Notes under the pieces: generated by a model | What the model was told of the DNA's origin: nothing | Seen by the model: the letters and a program-made list of their open reading frames with translations, nothing else | The model's database searches: none | In this document: one piece after another, positions 33,577 to 43,592 of the stretch | Position numbering within the stretch: position 1 is the first letter of the stretch | How the letters are laid out: every line of letters starts with the position of its first letter | Source: Bacillota bacterium | GTDB lineage: Bacteria > Bacillota > Dethiobacteria > DTU022 | NCBI GenBank assembly: GCA_012799185.1 | Contig: JAAZLS010000048.1 | Coordinates: 1 to 54,889 of the forward strand | DNA length: 54,889 bases | Direction of reading: 5' to 3' | Position numbers and translations under genes: made by a program

Positions 33577-36500
33577 TTAACCGGCTTTCTCGTCAATCTT
33601 TACCGATACAAGTTTAGAGATACCAGGCTCGGGCATGGTCACCCCATAAATAATGCCGGCCGTATCCATCGTCTGACGGCGGTGGGTGATCAAGATAAAT
33701 TGGGCCTGATCGGAAAGTTTCTGTAGATAATCGGTAAATTTGCTCAGATTAACCTCATCCAGCGCCGACTCCACCTCATCTAATAGGTAAAAGGGAGCCG
33801 GTTTATGGAGCAATATCGCAAAAATCAGGGCCAGGGCGGTCAAAACCTTCTCCCCGGTCGAGAGCAGGGTAATGCTCTGTAGCCTTTTCCCCGGCGGCTG
33901 AGCCACAATCTCCACTCCTGAATCCAACAAATGGTCCGGGTCAGTAAGCTCCAGGTAGGCTTTTCCTCCTCCAAAAAGATCTTTAAATACGGTTAGGAAA
34001 TTTTGGTTAATCAATTCTAGGGTGCGGGTAAAATAACGAGCCATATGCCGGTCGATCTCCGCCAATACGCTCAGGATAGACTGCTCTCCCTCCCGAAGAT
34101 CCTCCACCTGGCGTTGCAAAAATTCAATCCGCTCCTCTAATCGTTTCAGCTCATCAATTGCCCCTAGGTTAACCTCCCCCAAGGCTCCTTGTTGCTCCTG
34201 AAGTTCCTCTATCTCTTTTTCAACCTGGGCAGGATTAAGTTTAATCTCCGGTGCCTCCGGCTCACCCTCCCCGAACTGTTCACTATAGCGCAATCGCCAT
34301 AGCTTCAGCTCCGCCTGCAGGCGAGCCTGTTCTAGGCCCAGCTTCTGTTTCCTTCTTTCCAATCGCTGGCGGCGTTTTAGCCATTTCTGATCACCGGCCT
34401 CCAGCTCCGCCAGCCGGAGCCCCCGGGTGCGTACCTCTTCTTGCAACTTTTCTACCCGCTCAGTAGCGGTAGCCAGTAAAGCACCCTGCTCTCTTTGTAG
34501 CCGGCGAAGTTCCCCCTCCTCGGCCTGGTTATTCTCCAGGGCCCGGGCGATTTTTTCTTCCCGGTCCCGTAGTTTTTTTACCTCCCCTTCCAGGCGCTCT
34601 CTTTCACCGTTAATCCGAGCCAGCTTTTCTTGAAGGGAATGCTCCTGCTCCTGAAGAGAGTTTAATTTAAGCAGGGAACCGGTAAGTTTTTTTTCCAGTT
34701 CTTCCTTCCGGGCCAGGCCCTCTTCATAAAGCCCCTTCTCTCCCTCTAGGGCCTGCCGCACCCGGACCAGCATCTGTTTATAATCTTGAACCTGCTGTCC
34801 GGCTACCCGAAGGCGCCCGGTTAGGGCCGCCCTCTCCCGCCGGTATTCTTCCCGGGAGGAGACCAGGGTTTTAAGTCGTTCTTCCCCGTGAAGCCGCCTT
34901 TGGGCCAGCTGATCCTCCAGCTTCACCAGCTGGATCAGCCGTTCTTGTTCTTCCTCTAACAGCCGGATCGTCTCTTCTCGGGTCGCCTTAAAGGCCAAAA
35001 TTTTTTCTTGGAGACGCTCCATCTCCCGAGAGACCTTTAGCAACTTTTGTTCAAGCCGGTCCCGGTTTTTTTGCAGGGTGTCAATCTCGTGACGCCGCCC
35101 CAGCAACCCGGCACTGCGTTTTGGCAAGCTACCCCCCCGCATGGAACCGCCAGGGTTTATAACTTCCCCCTCCAGGGTGATAACCCGGCAGCTATATTTT
35201 ATAGCCCGGGCTGCCCCAACAGCGGCCTCCAGATCACGGCAAAGGAGCACATTCCCCAAAAGGTAATCTATTACCCGGCGATAAACCGGTTCAACTTTAA
35301 CAAAGGCTGCCAGCCTTCCCAACACCCCCTCCCGTCCCCTCCACTGGGAGTGCCGATCCAAGCCGGAGGGATAGACGGTAATCATATCCAGGGGCAAAAA
35401 GGTCGCCCGGCCTAAATTATTCTGCTTTAGAAACCCAATTGCTTTCTTGGCTGCCTCGCCGGTTGCGGCAACAATAGATTGCAATCCGCCACCCAGGGCC
35501 TCTTCAACCGCCCGTAAATATTTCTCTTCCACAGTTATAAGATCTACCAGGGGGCCGACAATTCCAGTTAAGGTTGCCCTGTCACCCCGGGAGGCCTGGA
35601 TAACCCCTTTTACCCCCCGGTAGTAACCACTTAAATCGGCCTCCTGCTCCTTTAGAACCCGGATCCGGCTATCCAGGGCCCGCAGTTCCTCCCGGTCTCC
35701 TTGTACTATTTTACGGGTTCTCTCCAGCTGCCCAGTAAGCTCATCGAGCCGTTCCAGCCCCTTCCGCCGACTATTTTTGAGGTCGGCAACCTTTCGACGG
35801 CTGATAACCAGGCTGGATTTCAGTTCTTCCTGCCGGGAAATAGTGTCGTTAAGTTCCCGGTTAATCCCCTCTTCCTCCCGCTGGAAAACCGCCCCTCGCT
35901 TCTCTTCCCGCTCCAGCTGCAGCCCCAGTTCCTTTACTGCTGCCTCCGCTGCATTATAGTCAGAGGTCACCTGCAACAGGGCCTGTTGCTGCTGCTCAAG
36001 CCCCTTCATCAGGCTACCTTCTTCAAACTGTTTTAGCTCTTCTTCCAGCCGGTGACGGCGGTCCTGCTCTTTAACGGCGGCTCTCCGCTTCTCTTTAATT
36101 TCCTCCCCCAGTTCCCGGGATAGGGCCGTTAACTTTCCGGCTTCTTTTAGCCTATCTTGGCATTGGTCGGCTAGTTCCTGGAGCTGTTCCCGGTAATGAA
36201 CATTTCGCTCCGCCAATAACTGCAGTTTCCCCTCAACCTGTTCCAGCTCCCGCATCTGCCGGTTTAGGTCCTGTTCTTCTTTTCTTAAAAGCCCGGTCTC
36301 TTCCTGTAACCTCTGCCGGAGCTCAAGGAGCTGCTTTTCCCGCCGCCCGCCCTCCGCCACCGCCGACGCGACGGCAGTATCGGAGCGAAGAAGCTTCGTT
36401 TCAACCTGCTTACATTCTTTCCCGTAAAACCAGACCTGGTAGGCCAATAGTTTTTTCTTCGCCGCGTCTATCTGCTCCTGTAGAAGCCGATATTCACCGG

Positions 36501-37134
36501 CCACCTCCGCCTGTTCTTTTAACGGTTCAACCTGGTATTCCAATTCAGAGATCAGGTCCTGCACCCGGTCCATATTTTCCCCGGTCTCATCAAGCCGTCT
36601 CTGCGCCTCTTTTTTTCGACGTTTATATTTTAATATTCCCGCCGCCTCTTCAAAAATTTCCCTGCGTTCCTCCGGGCGGCTGTTAACAATCTCCTCAACC
36701 CGTCCTTGACCGATAATAGAATAAAAATCTTTTCCAACCCCCGTATCAAGAAAGAGTCCGGTAATATCCTTCAATCGGCAGGGAGCCTTATTTAACAGGT
36801 ATTCACTCTCCCCCGAGTGGTAGAGCCGACGGGTGACGGTAACCTCCTCATAATCTAAATTCAAACTGGCACCGACATCGCCAAAAGTTAAGGAAACTTC
36901 GGCAAAATTTAGAGGTTTACGCTCCTGGGTTCCTGAAAAAATTATCTCTTCCATCCGCCCTCCGCGAAGAGACTTGCTACTCTGTTCCCCCAGGGCCCAT
37001 CGGATCGCGTCAACCAGGTTGCTTTTGCCGCAACCGTTTGGACCCACTATCACTGTTATTCCGGGAGCAAATTCCATCTTGGTTTTTTCATAGAATGATT
37101 TGAAACCGATTAGCTCTACCTGCTTTAGGTACAT
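33577..37134 (-). CDS. smc: SMC, chromosome condensation ATPase
   Basis: This 1185-residue SMC protein drives chromosome organisation with ScpA and ScpB, which are not in the window. Walker A GPNGCGKSN is near residue 32, two long coiled coils flank a hinge (about 500-660, including IVGPLVDLI and GGSMRGGS), and the C-terminal head has LLSTGEKVLTALA and YLLDEVESALDEVN. The signature has LST where many have LSG. It lies 22 bases before ftsY. Confidence 0.96.
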   Translation of the reverse strand: MYLKQVELIGFKSFYEKTKMEFAPGITVIVGPNGCGKSNLVDAIRWALGEQSSKSLRGGRMEEIIFSGTQERKPLNFAEVSLTFGDVGASLNLDYEEVTVTRRLYHSGESEYLLNKAPCRLKDITGLFLDTGVGKDFYSIIGQGRVEEIVNSRPEERREIFEEAAGILKYKRRKKEAQRRLDETGENMDRVQDLISELEYQVEPLKEQAEVAGEYRLLQEQIDAAKKKLLAYQVWFYGKECKQVETKLLRSDTAVASAVAEGGRREKQLLELRQRLQEETGLLRKEEQDLNRQMRELEQVEGKLQLLAERNVHYREQLQELADQCQDRLKEAGKLTALSRELGEEIKEKRRAAVKEQDRRHRLEEELKQFEEGSLMKGLEQQQQALLQVTSDYNAAEAAVKELGLQLEREEKRGAVFQREEEGINRELNDTISRQEELKSSLVISRRKVADLKNSRRKGLERLDELTGQLERTRKIVQGDREELRALDSRIRVLKEQEADLSGYYRGVKGVIQASRGDRATLTGIVGPLVDLITVEEKYLRAVEEALGGGLQSIVAATGEAAKKAIGFLKQNNLGRATFLPLDMITVYPSGLDRHSQWRGREGVLGRLAAFVKVEPVYRRVIDYLLGNVLLCRDLEAAVGAARAIKYSCRVITLEGEVINPGGSMRGGSLPKRSAGLLGRRHEIDTLQKNRDRLEQKLLKVSREMERLQEKILAFKATREETIRLLEEEQERLIQLVKLEDQLAQRRLHGEERLKTLVSSREEYRRERAALTGRLRVAGQQVQDYKQMLVRVRQALEGEKGLYEEGLARKEELEKKLTGSLLKLNSLQEQEHSLQEKLARINGERERLEGEVKKLRDREEKIARALENNQAEEGELRRLQREQGALLATATERVEKLQEEVRTRGLRLAELEAGDQKWLKRRQRLERRKQKLGLEQARLQAELKLWRLRYSEQFGEGEPEAPEIKLNPAQVEKEIEELQEQQGALGEVNLGAIDELKRLEERIEFLQRQVEDLREGEQSILSVLAEIDRHMARYFTRTLELINQNFLTVFKDLFGGGKAYLELTDPDHLLDSGVEIVAQPPGKRLQSITLLSTGEKVLTALALIFAILLHKPAPFYLLDEVESALDEVNLSKFTDYLQKLSDQAQFILITHRRQTMDTAGIIYGVTMPEPGISKLVSVKIDEKAG

Positions 37135-37167
37135 GGCTCACCTCTAAATAAAACCCCATAAAGTAAC

Positions 37168-37192
37168 AAACCTGCTCTACAATAGCAGGTTT
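37168..37192 (-). terminator. Terminator between rnc and smc
   Basis: A perfect 9-bp stem (AAACCTGCT/AGCAGGTTT) with a seven-base loop lies about 55 bases after the rnc stop, with a moderate T content downstream. It probably ends or attenuates the fab-rnc transcript before smc. Confidence 0.65.
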
Positions 37193-37247
37193 ATCCAAAT
37201 ATTTCAACTAGGCCCCGGACTATGCATCAGGTGGTCGGATTGCTTGA

Positions 37248-37958
37248 TTATTCCCGACCATCTTCGTCCCGGGTAAGCTTTACCCATGCTTTTTTTGCTG
37301 CCGCCTGTTCCGATTCTTTTTTGGTGCGGCCGGTACCCCGGCCCACAGATTTTAAATCAAAGACTATCTCTGCCTGGAACATTTTGTCATGTTCGGGACC
37401 GCTTTCACGGATAATCCGGTATTCCGGGGTTATACCAAACCGGGCCTGGGCCAACTCCTGCACCCGGGTTTTATAGTCCCTCCTGAGAAGCCCCTCCTGG
37501 AGATTGTCAAGGGCCGGCCGGTACAGCTCCAACACGTACCGGCGGCAACGTTTTAATCCCCAATCCAGGTAAATCGCACCGATTAACGCCTCCAAGGCAT
37601 CGGCCAGCAGGGAGGGGCGCCGATCACCGCCGGAAGCCCGCTCCCCCCTCCCCAAACGCAAATACTCACCCAAGTTTAAATTCTCGGCCAGGGTAGCCAG
37701 TGAAGCCTCACAAACCAGGTCTGCGCGCAGCCGGGTTAACTTCCCCTCCGGGAGAGCGGGATATGATTTATAAAGATAGCTACTGATAATGAGTTCCAAG
37801 ACCGCATCTCCCAAAAATTCCAGCCTTTCATTATGAAAACAGGGGCGACCCTTCTCGTAGGCAAAGGAGGAGTGGGTCAGAGCCTGTTCATATAGGCTTT
37901 TTTCGTTAATCTCCCAGCCTTGCCTTTTTAAAAATCTGCTTAGCTTATCCCACCACAT
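37248..37958 (-). CDS. rnc: Ribonuclease III
   Basis: RNase III cleaves double-stranded RNA and processes rRNA. In its 236 residues HNERLEFLGDAVLEL carries the signature acidic residues, a second acidic pair lies in ADALEALIGAIYLD, and a C-terminal dsRNA-binding domain starts near residue 160 (DYKTRVQELAQ). Its linkage to fabF on one side and smc on the other is normal for Firmicutes. Confidence 0.95.
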   Translation of the reverse strand: MWWDKLSRFLKRQGWEINEKSLYEQALTHSSFAYEKGRPCFHNERLEFLGDAVLELIISSYLYKSYPALPEGKLTRLRADLVCEASLATLAENLNLGEYLRLGRGERASGGDRRPSLLADALEALIGAIYLDWGLKRCRRYVLELYRPALDNLQEGLLRRDYKTRVQELAQARFGITPEYRIIRESGPEHDKMFQAEIVFDLKSVGRGTGRTKKESEQAAAKKAWVKLTRDEDGRE

Positions 37959-37990
37959 ACCGACTACCTTCCAACTTGCTGTTAATCATT

Positions 37991-39232
37991 TTAATCACTA
38001 TACCGGACTACAATTAGGGAGGCGTTGGTCCCCCCAAACCCGAAAGAGTTCGATAATGCAATATCGATCGCCAATTTTCGGGCCCGGTTGGGCAGGTAAT
38101 CAAGATCGCATTCCGGATCCGGATATTCATAATTAATGGTCGGGTGACCCATCTGGTGCTTTATACATAAGAGGGTGGCAATTAATTCTACCGCCCCGGC
38201 CGCCCCCAGCAGGTGGCCGGTCATCGACTTGGTAGAGCTAATTACCAACCGGTAGGCATGGCGACCAAACAATTCCTTAATCGCCCCGGTTTCCACCTGA
38301 TCGTTGTACTTGGTCGAGGTGCCATGGGCATTAATATAATCGACCGCCTCCGGTTCAATACCCGCACTGCGCAGGGCCCTGCTCATGCAGAGCACCGCCC
38401 CCCGCCCCTCCGGATCGGGAGCGGTAAGATGGTAACCGTCACCGGAGAGACCATAGCCGGTAATCTCACCGTAGATAGGAGCACCCCGTTGTAAAGCGTG
38501 TTCCAATGATTCTAAAATTACCACCCCCGCCCCCTCACCCAAAACAAACCCATCCCGCCTTAAGTCAAAGGGGCGGGAGGCCCTTGATGGCTCCTCATTA
38601 CGGGTGGAAAGCGCCCGGGCAGCCGAAAAACCGGCAAACGCCAGCTTGGAGATGGCTGCCTCCGCCCCTCCGGCCACCATGATCACCGCATCGCCCCGCT
38701 CAATAATCCGGTAGGCGTCACCGATCGCATGAGCCGAGGCCGCACAAGCAGTAACGGTAGTAGAATTGGGGCCTTTTAGCCCCAAGATGATCGAAATATA
38801 ACCGGAGGCCATATTAGCAATAAGTTTCGGTACAAAGAGGGGAGAGACCCGCCGGGGACCTTTTTCCCAAAGAACCCTCAGCTGTTCCTCGATAGTTTTG
38901 ATCCCCCCGATCCCCGAACCGATCAAGACCCCGGCATCTTCCCTATCGATCCCGGCCCCCTCCAGGCCGGCATCCCTCCAGGCCTCCAATGCCGCTGCTA
39001 CCCCAAGCTGGGTAAAACGATCCATTCTCCTGGCTTCTCTTTTATCAATATAGTCGGTGGGATCGAAATCCAGTACTTCTCCGGCAATTTGCGATGGATA
39101 ATCGGTTACGTCGAAACTGGCTACCCGGGAGATTCCGCTTACCCCCGCCGACAGGCTATCCCAAAACTGCTTTTTGCCTATACCGATGGGGGTAACAAGA
39201 CCCATCCCGGTAACAACTACTCTTGATCCCAC
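37991..39232 (-). CDS. fabF: Beta-ketoacyl-ACP synthase II
   Basis: FabF elongates acyl-ACP with malonyl-ACP. The Cys-His-His triad is visible: TVTACAASAH (Cys163), INAHGTST and KSMTGHLLGAAG. The 413-residue length and C-terminal FGFGGTNASLIV are typical. The GTG start has GGGGTGA upstream. It follows acpP by 16 bases. Confidence 0.96.
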   Translation of the reverse strand: MGSRVVVTGMGLVTPIGIGKKQFWDSLSAGVSGISRVASFDVTDYPSQIAGEVLDFDPTDYIDKREARRMDRFTQLGVAAALEAWRDAGLEGAGIDREDAGVLIGSGIGGIKTIEEQLRVLWEKGPRRVSPLFVPKLIANMASGYISIILGLKGPNSTTVTACAASAHAIGDAYRIIERGDAVIMVAGGAEAAISKLAFAGFSAARALSTRNEEPSRASRPFDLRRDGFVLGEGAGVVILESLEHALQRGAPIYGEITGYGLSGDGYHLTAPDPEGRGAVLCMSRALRSAGIEPEAVDYINAHGTSTKYNDQVETGAIKELFGRHAYRLVISSTKSMTGHLLGAAGAVELIATLLCIKHQMGHPTINYEYPDPECDLDYLPNRARKLAIDIALSNSFGFGGTNASLIVVRYSD

Positions 39233-39248
39233 TTTCTCACCCCGTTAC

Positions 39249-39485
39249 TCATACACTCTCCTCTATGTATTTCGCCACATCTCCCACCGACTTGATATTT
39301 TCGATCTCCTCATCAGAAATTTCCAGGTCAAATTCTTCTTCCAGGGTCATCACCAGCTCTACGATATCCAATGAATCGGCATCGATCTCTTCAAACGTGG
39401 TCTCCATAGTTAGTTTGTCGATTTCAATCTCCAGTTGATCGGCAATAACTGATTTTATCTTTTCCTTGATATCCAAGTAGTTCAC
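39249..39485 (-). CDS. acpP: Acyl carrier protein
   Basis: This 78-residue acidic helical carrier has the phosphopantetheine site Ser38 in ADSLDIVELVM. An Asp stands where many ACPs have Gly two residues before DSL (IDADSL). It lies between fabG and fabF in the expected order. Confidence 0.96.
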   Translation of the reverse strand: MNYLDIKEKIKSVIADQLEIEIDKLTMETTFEEIDADSLDIVELVMTLEEEFDLEISDEEIENIKSVGDVAKYIEESV

Positions 39486-39498
39486 CTCCCTTCCCTCT

Positions 39499-40242
39499 TT
39501 ACATCACCAGGCCGCCATCAACGGCAATAATCTGCCCGGTTATGTAATCTGCCCCTGTAGCCAGGAATAAAACAAGCCCGGCCACATCCCGGGGAGAGCC
39601 TAGCCTCCCCAGTGAAATTCGAGACAAGATCTCAGCTTTCAACTTATCCGGAAGCACGGAGGTCATCTCCGTATCGATAAATCCCGGGGCCACCGCGTTG
39701 ACCGTGATCCCCCGGACCCCCAGTTCCCGGGCCAGCGATCGGGTAAAGGCGATCACTCCCCCCTTGGCGGCGGCATAATTGCATTGACCCGCGTTTCCAT
39801 GGATACCAGCCACCGAGGCCATGTTGATAATACGGCCTCCGCTTTTCTGCTTCAACATCGGCTTTAAACAGGCCTTGGTACAATTATAAACTCCGGTTAA
39901 GTTGGTATCTAGAACCTCTTGCCATTCCTCCGGTTTCATCCTAACCAGCAAATTATCCCGGGTGATGCCGGCATTATTGATCAGTATATCAATTCTTTTA
40001 AAATGATCAAGAGTATACTCTACCAGCGACTGGCAGTCATGAAAATCGGTAACATCGGCCCGGCAGATGGCGGCCCGGCCCCCCTTCCCACCGATCTCTT
40101 GCTTTACCTCTTCTGCCGCCCCCCGATCCCGGACATAGTTTATTACCACCGCCGCTCCCGCCCGGGCCAGCTCTAACGCCGATGCCCGGCCAATACCCCG
40201 CGACCCCCCGGTTACCAGGGCCACCTTACCGCTTAACGGCAT
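39499..40242 (-). CDS. fabG: 3-Oxoacyl-ACP reductase
   Basis: This classical SDR reduces beta-ketoacyl-ACP with NADPH. TGGSRGIG cofactor loop, NNAG, catalytic Ser143, Tyr156 and Lys160 (YAAAKGG) and the C-terminal TGQIIAVDGGLVM are all present in 247 residues. It overlaps fabD by 10 bases. Confidence 0.95.
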   Translation of the reverse strand: MPLSGKVALVTGGSRGIGRASALELARAGAAVVINYVRDRGAAEEVKQEIGGKGGRAAICRADVTDFHDCQSLVEYTLDHFKRIDILINNAGITRDNLLVRMKPEEWQEVLDTNLTGVYNCTKACLKPMLKQKSGGRIINMASVAGIHGNAGQCNYAAAKGGVIAFTRSLARELGVRGITVNAVAPGFIDTEMTSVLPDKLKAEILSRISLGRLGSPRDVAGLVLFLATGADYITGQIIAVDGGLVM

Positions 40243-41180
40243 TGACAGACCTCCTTCAGCTCTGCTTTCACCTTATTCAAAGAGGGGATATCACTGATCG
40301 AGGCGCAATAGCTGGCGGGTGCGATTCGCTTCATAAACCCGGCCAGTACCTTCCCCGGACCCACCTCCAGGAAGGTATCATACCCCCTTTTCAACAGGCA
40401 ACCGATGGAATTTTCCCATTGAACAGCCCGGCTTACCTGTTTAATCAGGGCCTCCTTAATAGCGGCCGGCTCAGATAGAAAGGTGGCCGAACAATTAAAG
40501 ACCACCGGTATGGCGGGAACGCGAATTTTAATAGCGGCCAGCTCCCGGCTCATTTCAGCTTCAACCGGCTCCAGTAATGCACAATGAAAAGGGGCGCTAA
40601 CCTTAAGTTCGACTACTTTTTTTGCGCCGGCCTCCCGGGCCAGCTCTTCCACCCGGCAGACAGCCTCCGGCTCACCGGAGACTACTACCTGCCCGGGGCA
40701 GTTGTAATTGGCCGGCTCCACCAGCCCCCGGCACCGGGCGCGGAGGCAGATCTCCTCCACCTCCTCCCGGGGAAGCCCCATGATAGCAGCCATCCTCCCC
40801 TTACCCGGGGGGACCGCCTCCTGGATTAGCCGGCCCCGCCGTCGAACCAGCCTCAAGGCCTCCTCAAAACCCATCGCTCCGGAGACTACCAGTGCGCTAT
40901 ATTCTCCCAGGCTTAACCCGGCGGCGCCCTCCGGTTTAAACCCCGCCTCTTCAACCACCGCTGCTACAGCCAGGCTGGTAGCCAGTACCGCCGGCTGAGT
41001 ATACTCGGTGGATTTAAGTTTCTCCTCCGGTCCCGTAAATATTGTTTCCAGGAAATCCGCTCCCAGTATTCGTACCGCCTCTTCAAACACCTTTCTAGCC
41101 GGCCGGTAGCGTTCATATAGATCCCGCCCCATCCCCACATACTGGGACCCCTGGCCGGGAAAAAGGTATGCTATTTTCAT
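40233..41180 (-). CDS. fabD: Malonyl-CoA:ACP transacylase
   Basis: FabD charges ACP with malonate. GQGSQYVGMG, the nucleophile in GLSLGEYSAL (Ser90) and the catalytic His region SAPFHCALL are present; 315 residues is typical. It lies between fabH and fabG. Confidence 0.95.
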   Translation of the reverse strand: MKIAYLFPGQGSQYVGMGRDLYERYRPARKVFEEAVRILGADFLETIFTGPEEKLKSTEYTQPAVLATSLAVAAVVEEAGFKPEGAAGLSLGEYSALVVSGAMGFEEALRLVRRRGRLIQEAVPPGKGRMAAIMGLPREEVEEICLRARCRGLVEPANYNCPGQVVVSGEPEAVCRVEELAREAGAKKVVELKVSAPFHCALLEPVEAEMSRELAAIKIRVPAIPVVFNCSATFLSEPAAIKEALIKQVSRAVQWENSIGCLLKRGYDTFLEVGPGKVLAGFMKRIAPASYCASISDIPSLNKVKAELKEVCQCR

Positions 41181-41232
41181 TTAAACAACCACCCTGTGCC
41201 AGTTAATATTACCCTGTTTGCTTTATTATCTA

Positions 41233-42222
41233 TCACCAAGTCGCCAACACCCCTCCCCAGGTCAGACCCGCCCCAAAAGCCACCATGGCAACCAATGAAC
41301 CAGGGAGAAGCCTCCCGGCATCCATCTCCTCTTTAATCAACAGGGGGATAGCCGCCGATGAGGTGTTACCATAACGATCAATATTAACCGGTACCCTTTC
41401 TGGAGGTATTTTTAGACGCTTCCGGGCCGACTCAATAATCCGTAGGTTGGCCTGGTGCAAAAACAGAAAATCCAGATCCGCTGGGGTAAATCCCGCCTTT
41501 TTAAGAAGATTCAAGGTGTTTTCTTCTACCACTCGGACTGCAAATTTAAATATTTCGTTGCCGTTCATTTTAACATAATGCAACTTCTGGTCCACCGTCT
41601 CCCGGCTGGTCGGAAAGGAGCTGCCCCCGCCGGGAATCATCAGTAATTCCGCGCCGCGCCCATCGGAGCCCAGATCAAAACTAAGGATACCCCGCCCGGA
41701 ATTGGTACGGGTAACTACCGCCGCCCCGGCCCCATCGCCAAAAAGAACACAGGTGCTGCGATCCTCCCAATCGACTATGCGACTAAGAACCTCCACCCCG
41801 ATAACCAAAGCGTTTTGACAGGCCCCGCTGCGAATAAATTGATCGGCAACTGTTAAGGCATATACAAAACCGGTACATCCCGCCGAAAGATCAAAGGCCA
41901 ATGCCTTCGATGCCCCCAACCGAGCTTGGAGCAGGCAGGCCGTAGCCGGAAAAGGATAATCGGGGGTAATTGTACCGACTAGGATCATCTCCAACTGCTC
42001 CGGTTTCAGGCCGGCCCGATCCAATGCCTCCCGGGCAGCCTGCTCGGAAAGATCCACATTAGACCGGCCCTTTTCGAGAACCCGGCGCTGTTTGATCCCG
42101 GTACGGGTAACAATCCAATGATCGCTGGTATCAACTATTTTTTCCAGGTCATAATTTGTAATAATTTTACGGGGCACCGCCACTCCGATGCCAGCTATCA
42201 TGCTTCTAGTCGTCCTATCCAT
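41233..42222 (-). CDS. fabH: Beta-ketoacyl-ACP synthase III
   Basis: FabH starts fatty-acid synthesis from acetyl- or branched acyl-CoA. The catalytic Cys116 is in SAGCTGFVYAL, His in FLHQANLRII and Asn in YGNTSSAAIP; the length is 329. The ATG overlaps the plsX stop and has GAGGG five bases upstream; MIAGIGVAVP seven codons later is an alternative start. Confidence 0.95.
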   Translation of the reverse strand: MDRTTRSMIAGIGVAVPRKIITNYDLEKIVDTSDHWIVTRTGIKQRRVLEKGRSNVDLSEQAAREALDRAGLKPEQLEMILVGTITPDYPFPATACLLQARLGASKALAFDLSAGCTGFVYALTVADQFIRSGACQNALVIGVEVLSRIVDWEDRSTCVLFGDGAGAAVVTRTNSGRGILSFDLGSDGRGAELLMIPGGGSSFPTSRETVDQKLHYVKMNGNEIFKFAVRVVEENTLNLLKKAGFTPADLDFLFLHQANLRIIESARKRLKIPPERVPVNIDRYGNTSSAAIPLLIKEEMDAGRLLPGSLVAMVAFGAGLTWGGVLATW

Positions 42223-43249
42223 CGAGTCCCTCTTTCTTTAATTTAGGCGCTATCTCCAGCAGGGCCTGTTTAAAAAGACCGACCAGGTTCTGACAGACAA
42301 AGGGATAGACCTGCCTGCGCAGGGCCATCTCAATAGTCCGGGCCCGGGAGGAACCATGGCATTTAATGCAAACCCCGTTTACCCCCAAAAGGGGCGCCCC
42401 CCCGTAGTCTCGGACATCCATCTTGCACCTTAGGTCCTCCAGGACAGGCTTAAACAGCGCCGCTCCCAGCTGTAACCGGGGGCCGGAGGCCGCCCCCTCC
42501 TTCAAAAAGTTTAATATTCCCCGCGAGAGCCCCTCCGATGTTTTTAATAAAACGTTACCGACAAATCCGTCACAGATTATTACATCAACCGGCCTGGAGA
42601 AAACCTCCGTCCCCTCGATATTGCCATCAAATCCGGGAACATGGCGTTCAAGCAACCGGTAGGCCTTTCTCACCTGGCTGTTGCCTTTATTTTGTTCATC
42701 TCCTACATTCAACAGGGCCACCCGGGGATTAGAACGCCCCAATAGTTTGCCGGCATAGATACGGCCCATGTAAGCATACTGAAGCATCTGTTCCGGCCGA
42801 GCATCCATGTTGGCCCCCACATCAAGTACCACCACCGGTTCACCACAAAACCGGGAAAAAAGCGCCAACAGGGCTGGCCGGCTTACACCGGGCAGGCGGC
42901 CCAACCATAAAACCCCAGCAGTCATTAATGCCCCGGTGTTCCCGGCGCTTAAAGCGGCCTCCGCCTGTCCGGAACGAACCAATTCTAACGCGGTTATCAT
43001 GGAGGCCCCCCGCTTATTGCGAACCGCCAGCCCGGGATTGTCATCATTTGAAATAACATCCTCCGCCGGAACCAGGCGGAGCCGGTCCCGCGAGCAGTTT
43101 AGCTCATGAAGGCAACGTTCCAGCTGCTCCTCCCGACCTACCAGCAGTGCCATTAAATCCCGGTTGGCAGTAACTGCCGCTACCGCTCCTCGAACAATCT
43201 CATCGGGTGCATGGTCTCCCCCCATGGCGTCAATAGCCACCCTAATCAC
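42215..43249 (-). CDS. plsX: PlsX, phosphate acyltransferase
   Basis: PlsX makes acyl-phosphate from acyl-ACP for phospholipid synthesis. RVAIDAMGGDHAP at the start, DNPGLAVRNK and DVGANMDARPEQ, and the C-terminal GGAPLLGVNGVCIKCHG are hallmarks. In B. subtilis fapR precedes plsX; here rpmF does, and no FapR gene or FapR box was seen. Confidence 0.95.
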   Translation of the reverse strand: MIRVAIDAMGGDHAPDEIVRGAVAAVTANRDLMALLVGREEQLERCLHELNCSRDRLRLVPAEDVISNDDNPGLAVRNKRGASMITALELVRSGQAEAALSAGNTGALMTAGVLWLGRLPGVSRPALLALFSRFCGEPVVVLDVGANMDARPEQMLQYAYMGRIYAGKLLGRSNPRVALLNVGDEQNKGNSQVRKAYRLLERHVPGFDGNIEGTEVFSRPVDVIICDGFVGNVLLKTSEGLSRGILNFLKEGAASGPRLQLGAALFKPVLEDLRCKMDVRDYGGAPLLGVNGVCIKCHGSSRARTIEMALRRQVYPFVCQNLVGLFKQALLEIAPKLKKEGLDG

Positions 43250-43322
43250 TTCTTCACCCCTTGCAACAAATTACCGCTGGCAACAACAAATCAGAAAACC
43301 GGTCCTCTCCATGGATAATAGT

Positions 43323-43361
43323 ACCGCCCTCTCTTGAACACAAATCTCTAGAAAGGGCGGT
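43323..43361 (-). terminator. Possible attenuator hairpin between rpmF and plsX
   Basis: ACCGCCCT and AGGGCGGT form an 8-bp stem around a long loop about 20 bases after rpmF, without a T-run. It could partly separate the highly expressed rpmF from plsX. Confidence 0.35.
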
Positions 43362-43379
43362 CAATTACAGATCCGTTAC

Positions 43380-43565
43380 CTATTCCGCCTTCGGCGCTTC
43401 AATCACTACCCGGCCATTGTAACTGCCGCAGTTTAAACAGACCCGGTGGGCAAGTTTAAGCTCATGACACTTGGGGCATGGCACTAAATTGACTGCTTTA
43501 ATTTTATCATGGGAACGGCGCTGAGCTCGCTTTGCGCGAGATGTCCGTCGCTTAGGAACAGCCAC
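43380..43565 (-). CDS. rpmF: Ribosomal protein bL32
   Basis: This 61-residue protein has the start MAVPKRRTSRAKR and a zinc ribbon CPKC...CLNCGSYNGR with all four cysteines, so it is the zinc-binding form. It lies between the YceD-like gene and plsX, the most common bacterial order. Confidence 0.97.
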   Translation of the reverse strand: MAVPKRRTSRAKRAQRRSHDKIKAVNLVPCPKCHELKLAHRVCLNCGSYNGRVVIEAPKAE

Positions 43566-43592
43566 TTTATCACACTCCTTACAGGTTGTACT

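Noticed and set aside
33205-33726. Plus-strand open frame of 173 codons across ftsY and the end of smc
   Set aside because: Low-complexity product with no recognisable motif, on the opposite strand of conserved genes.
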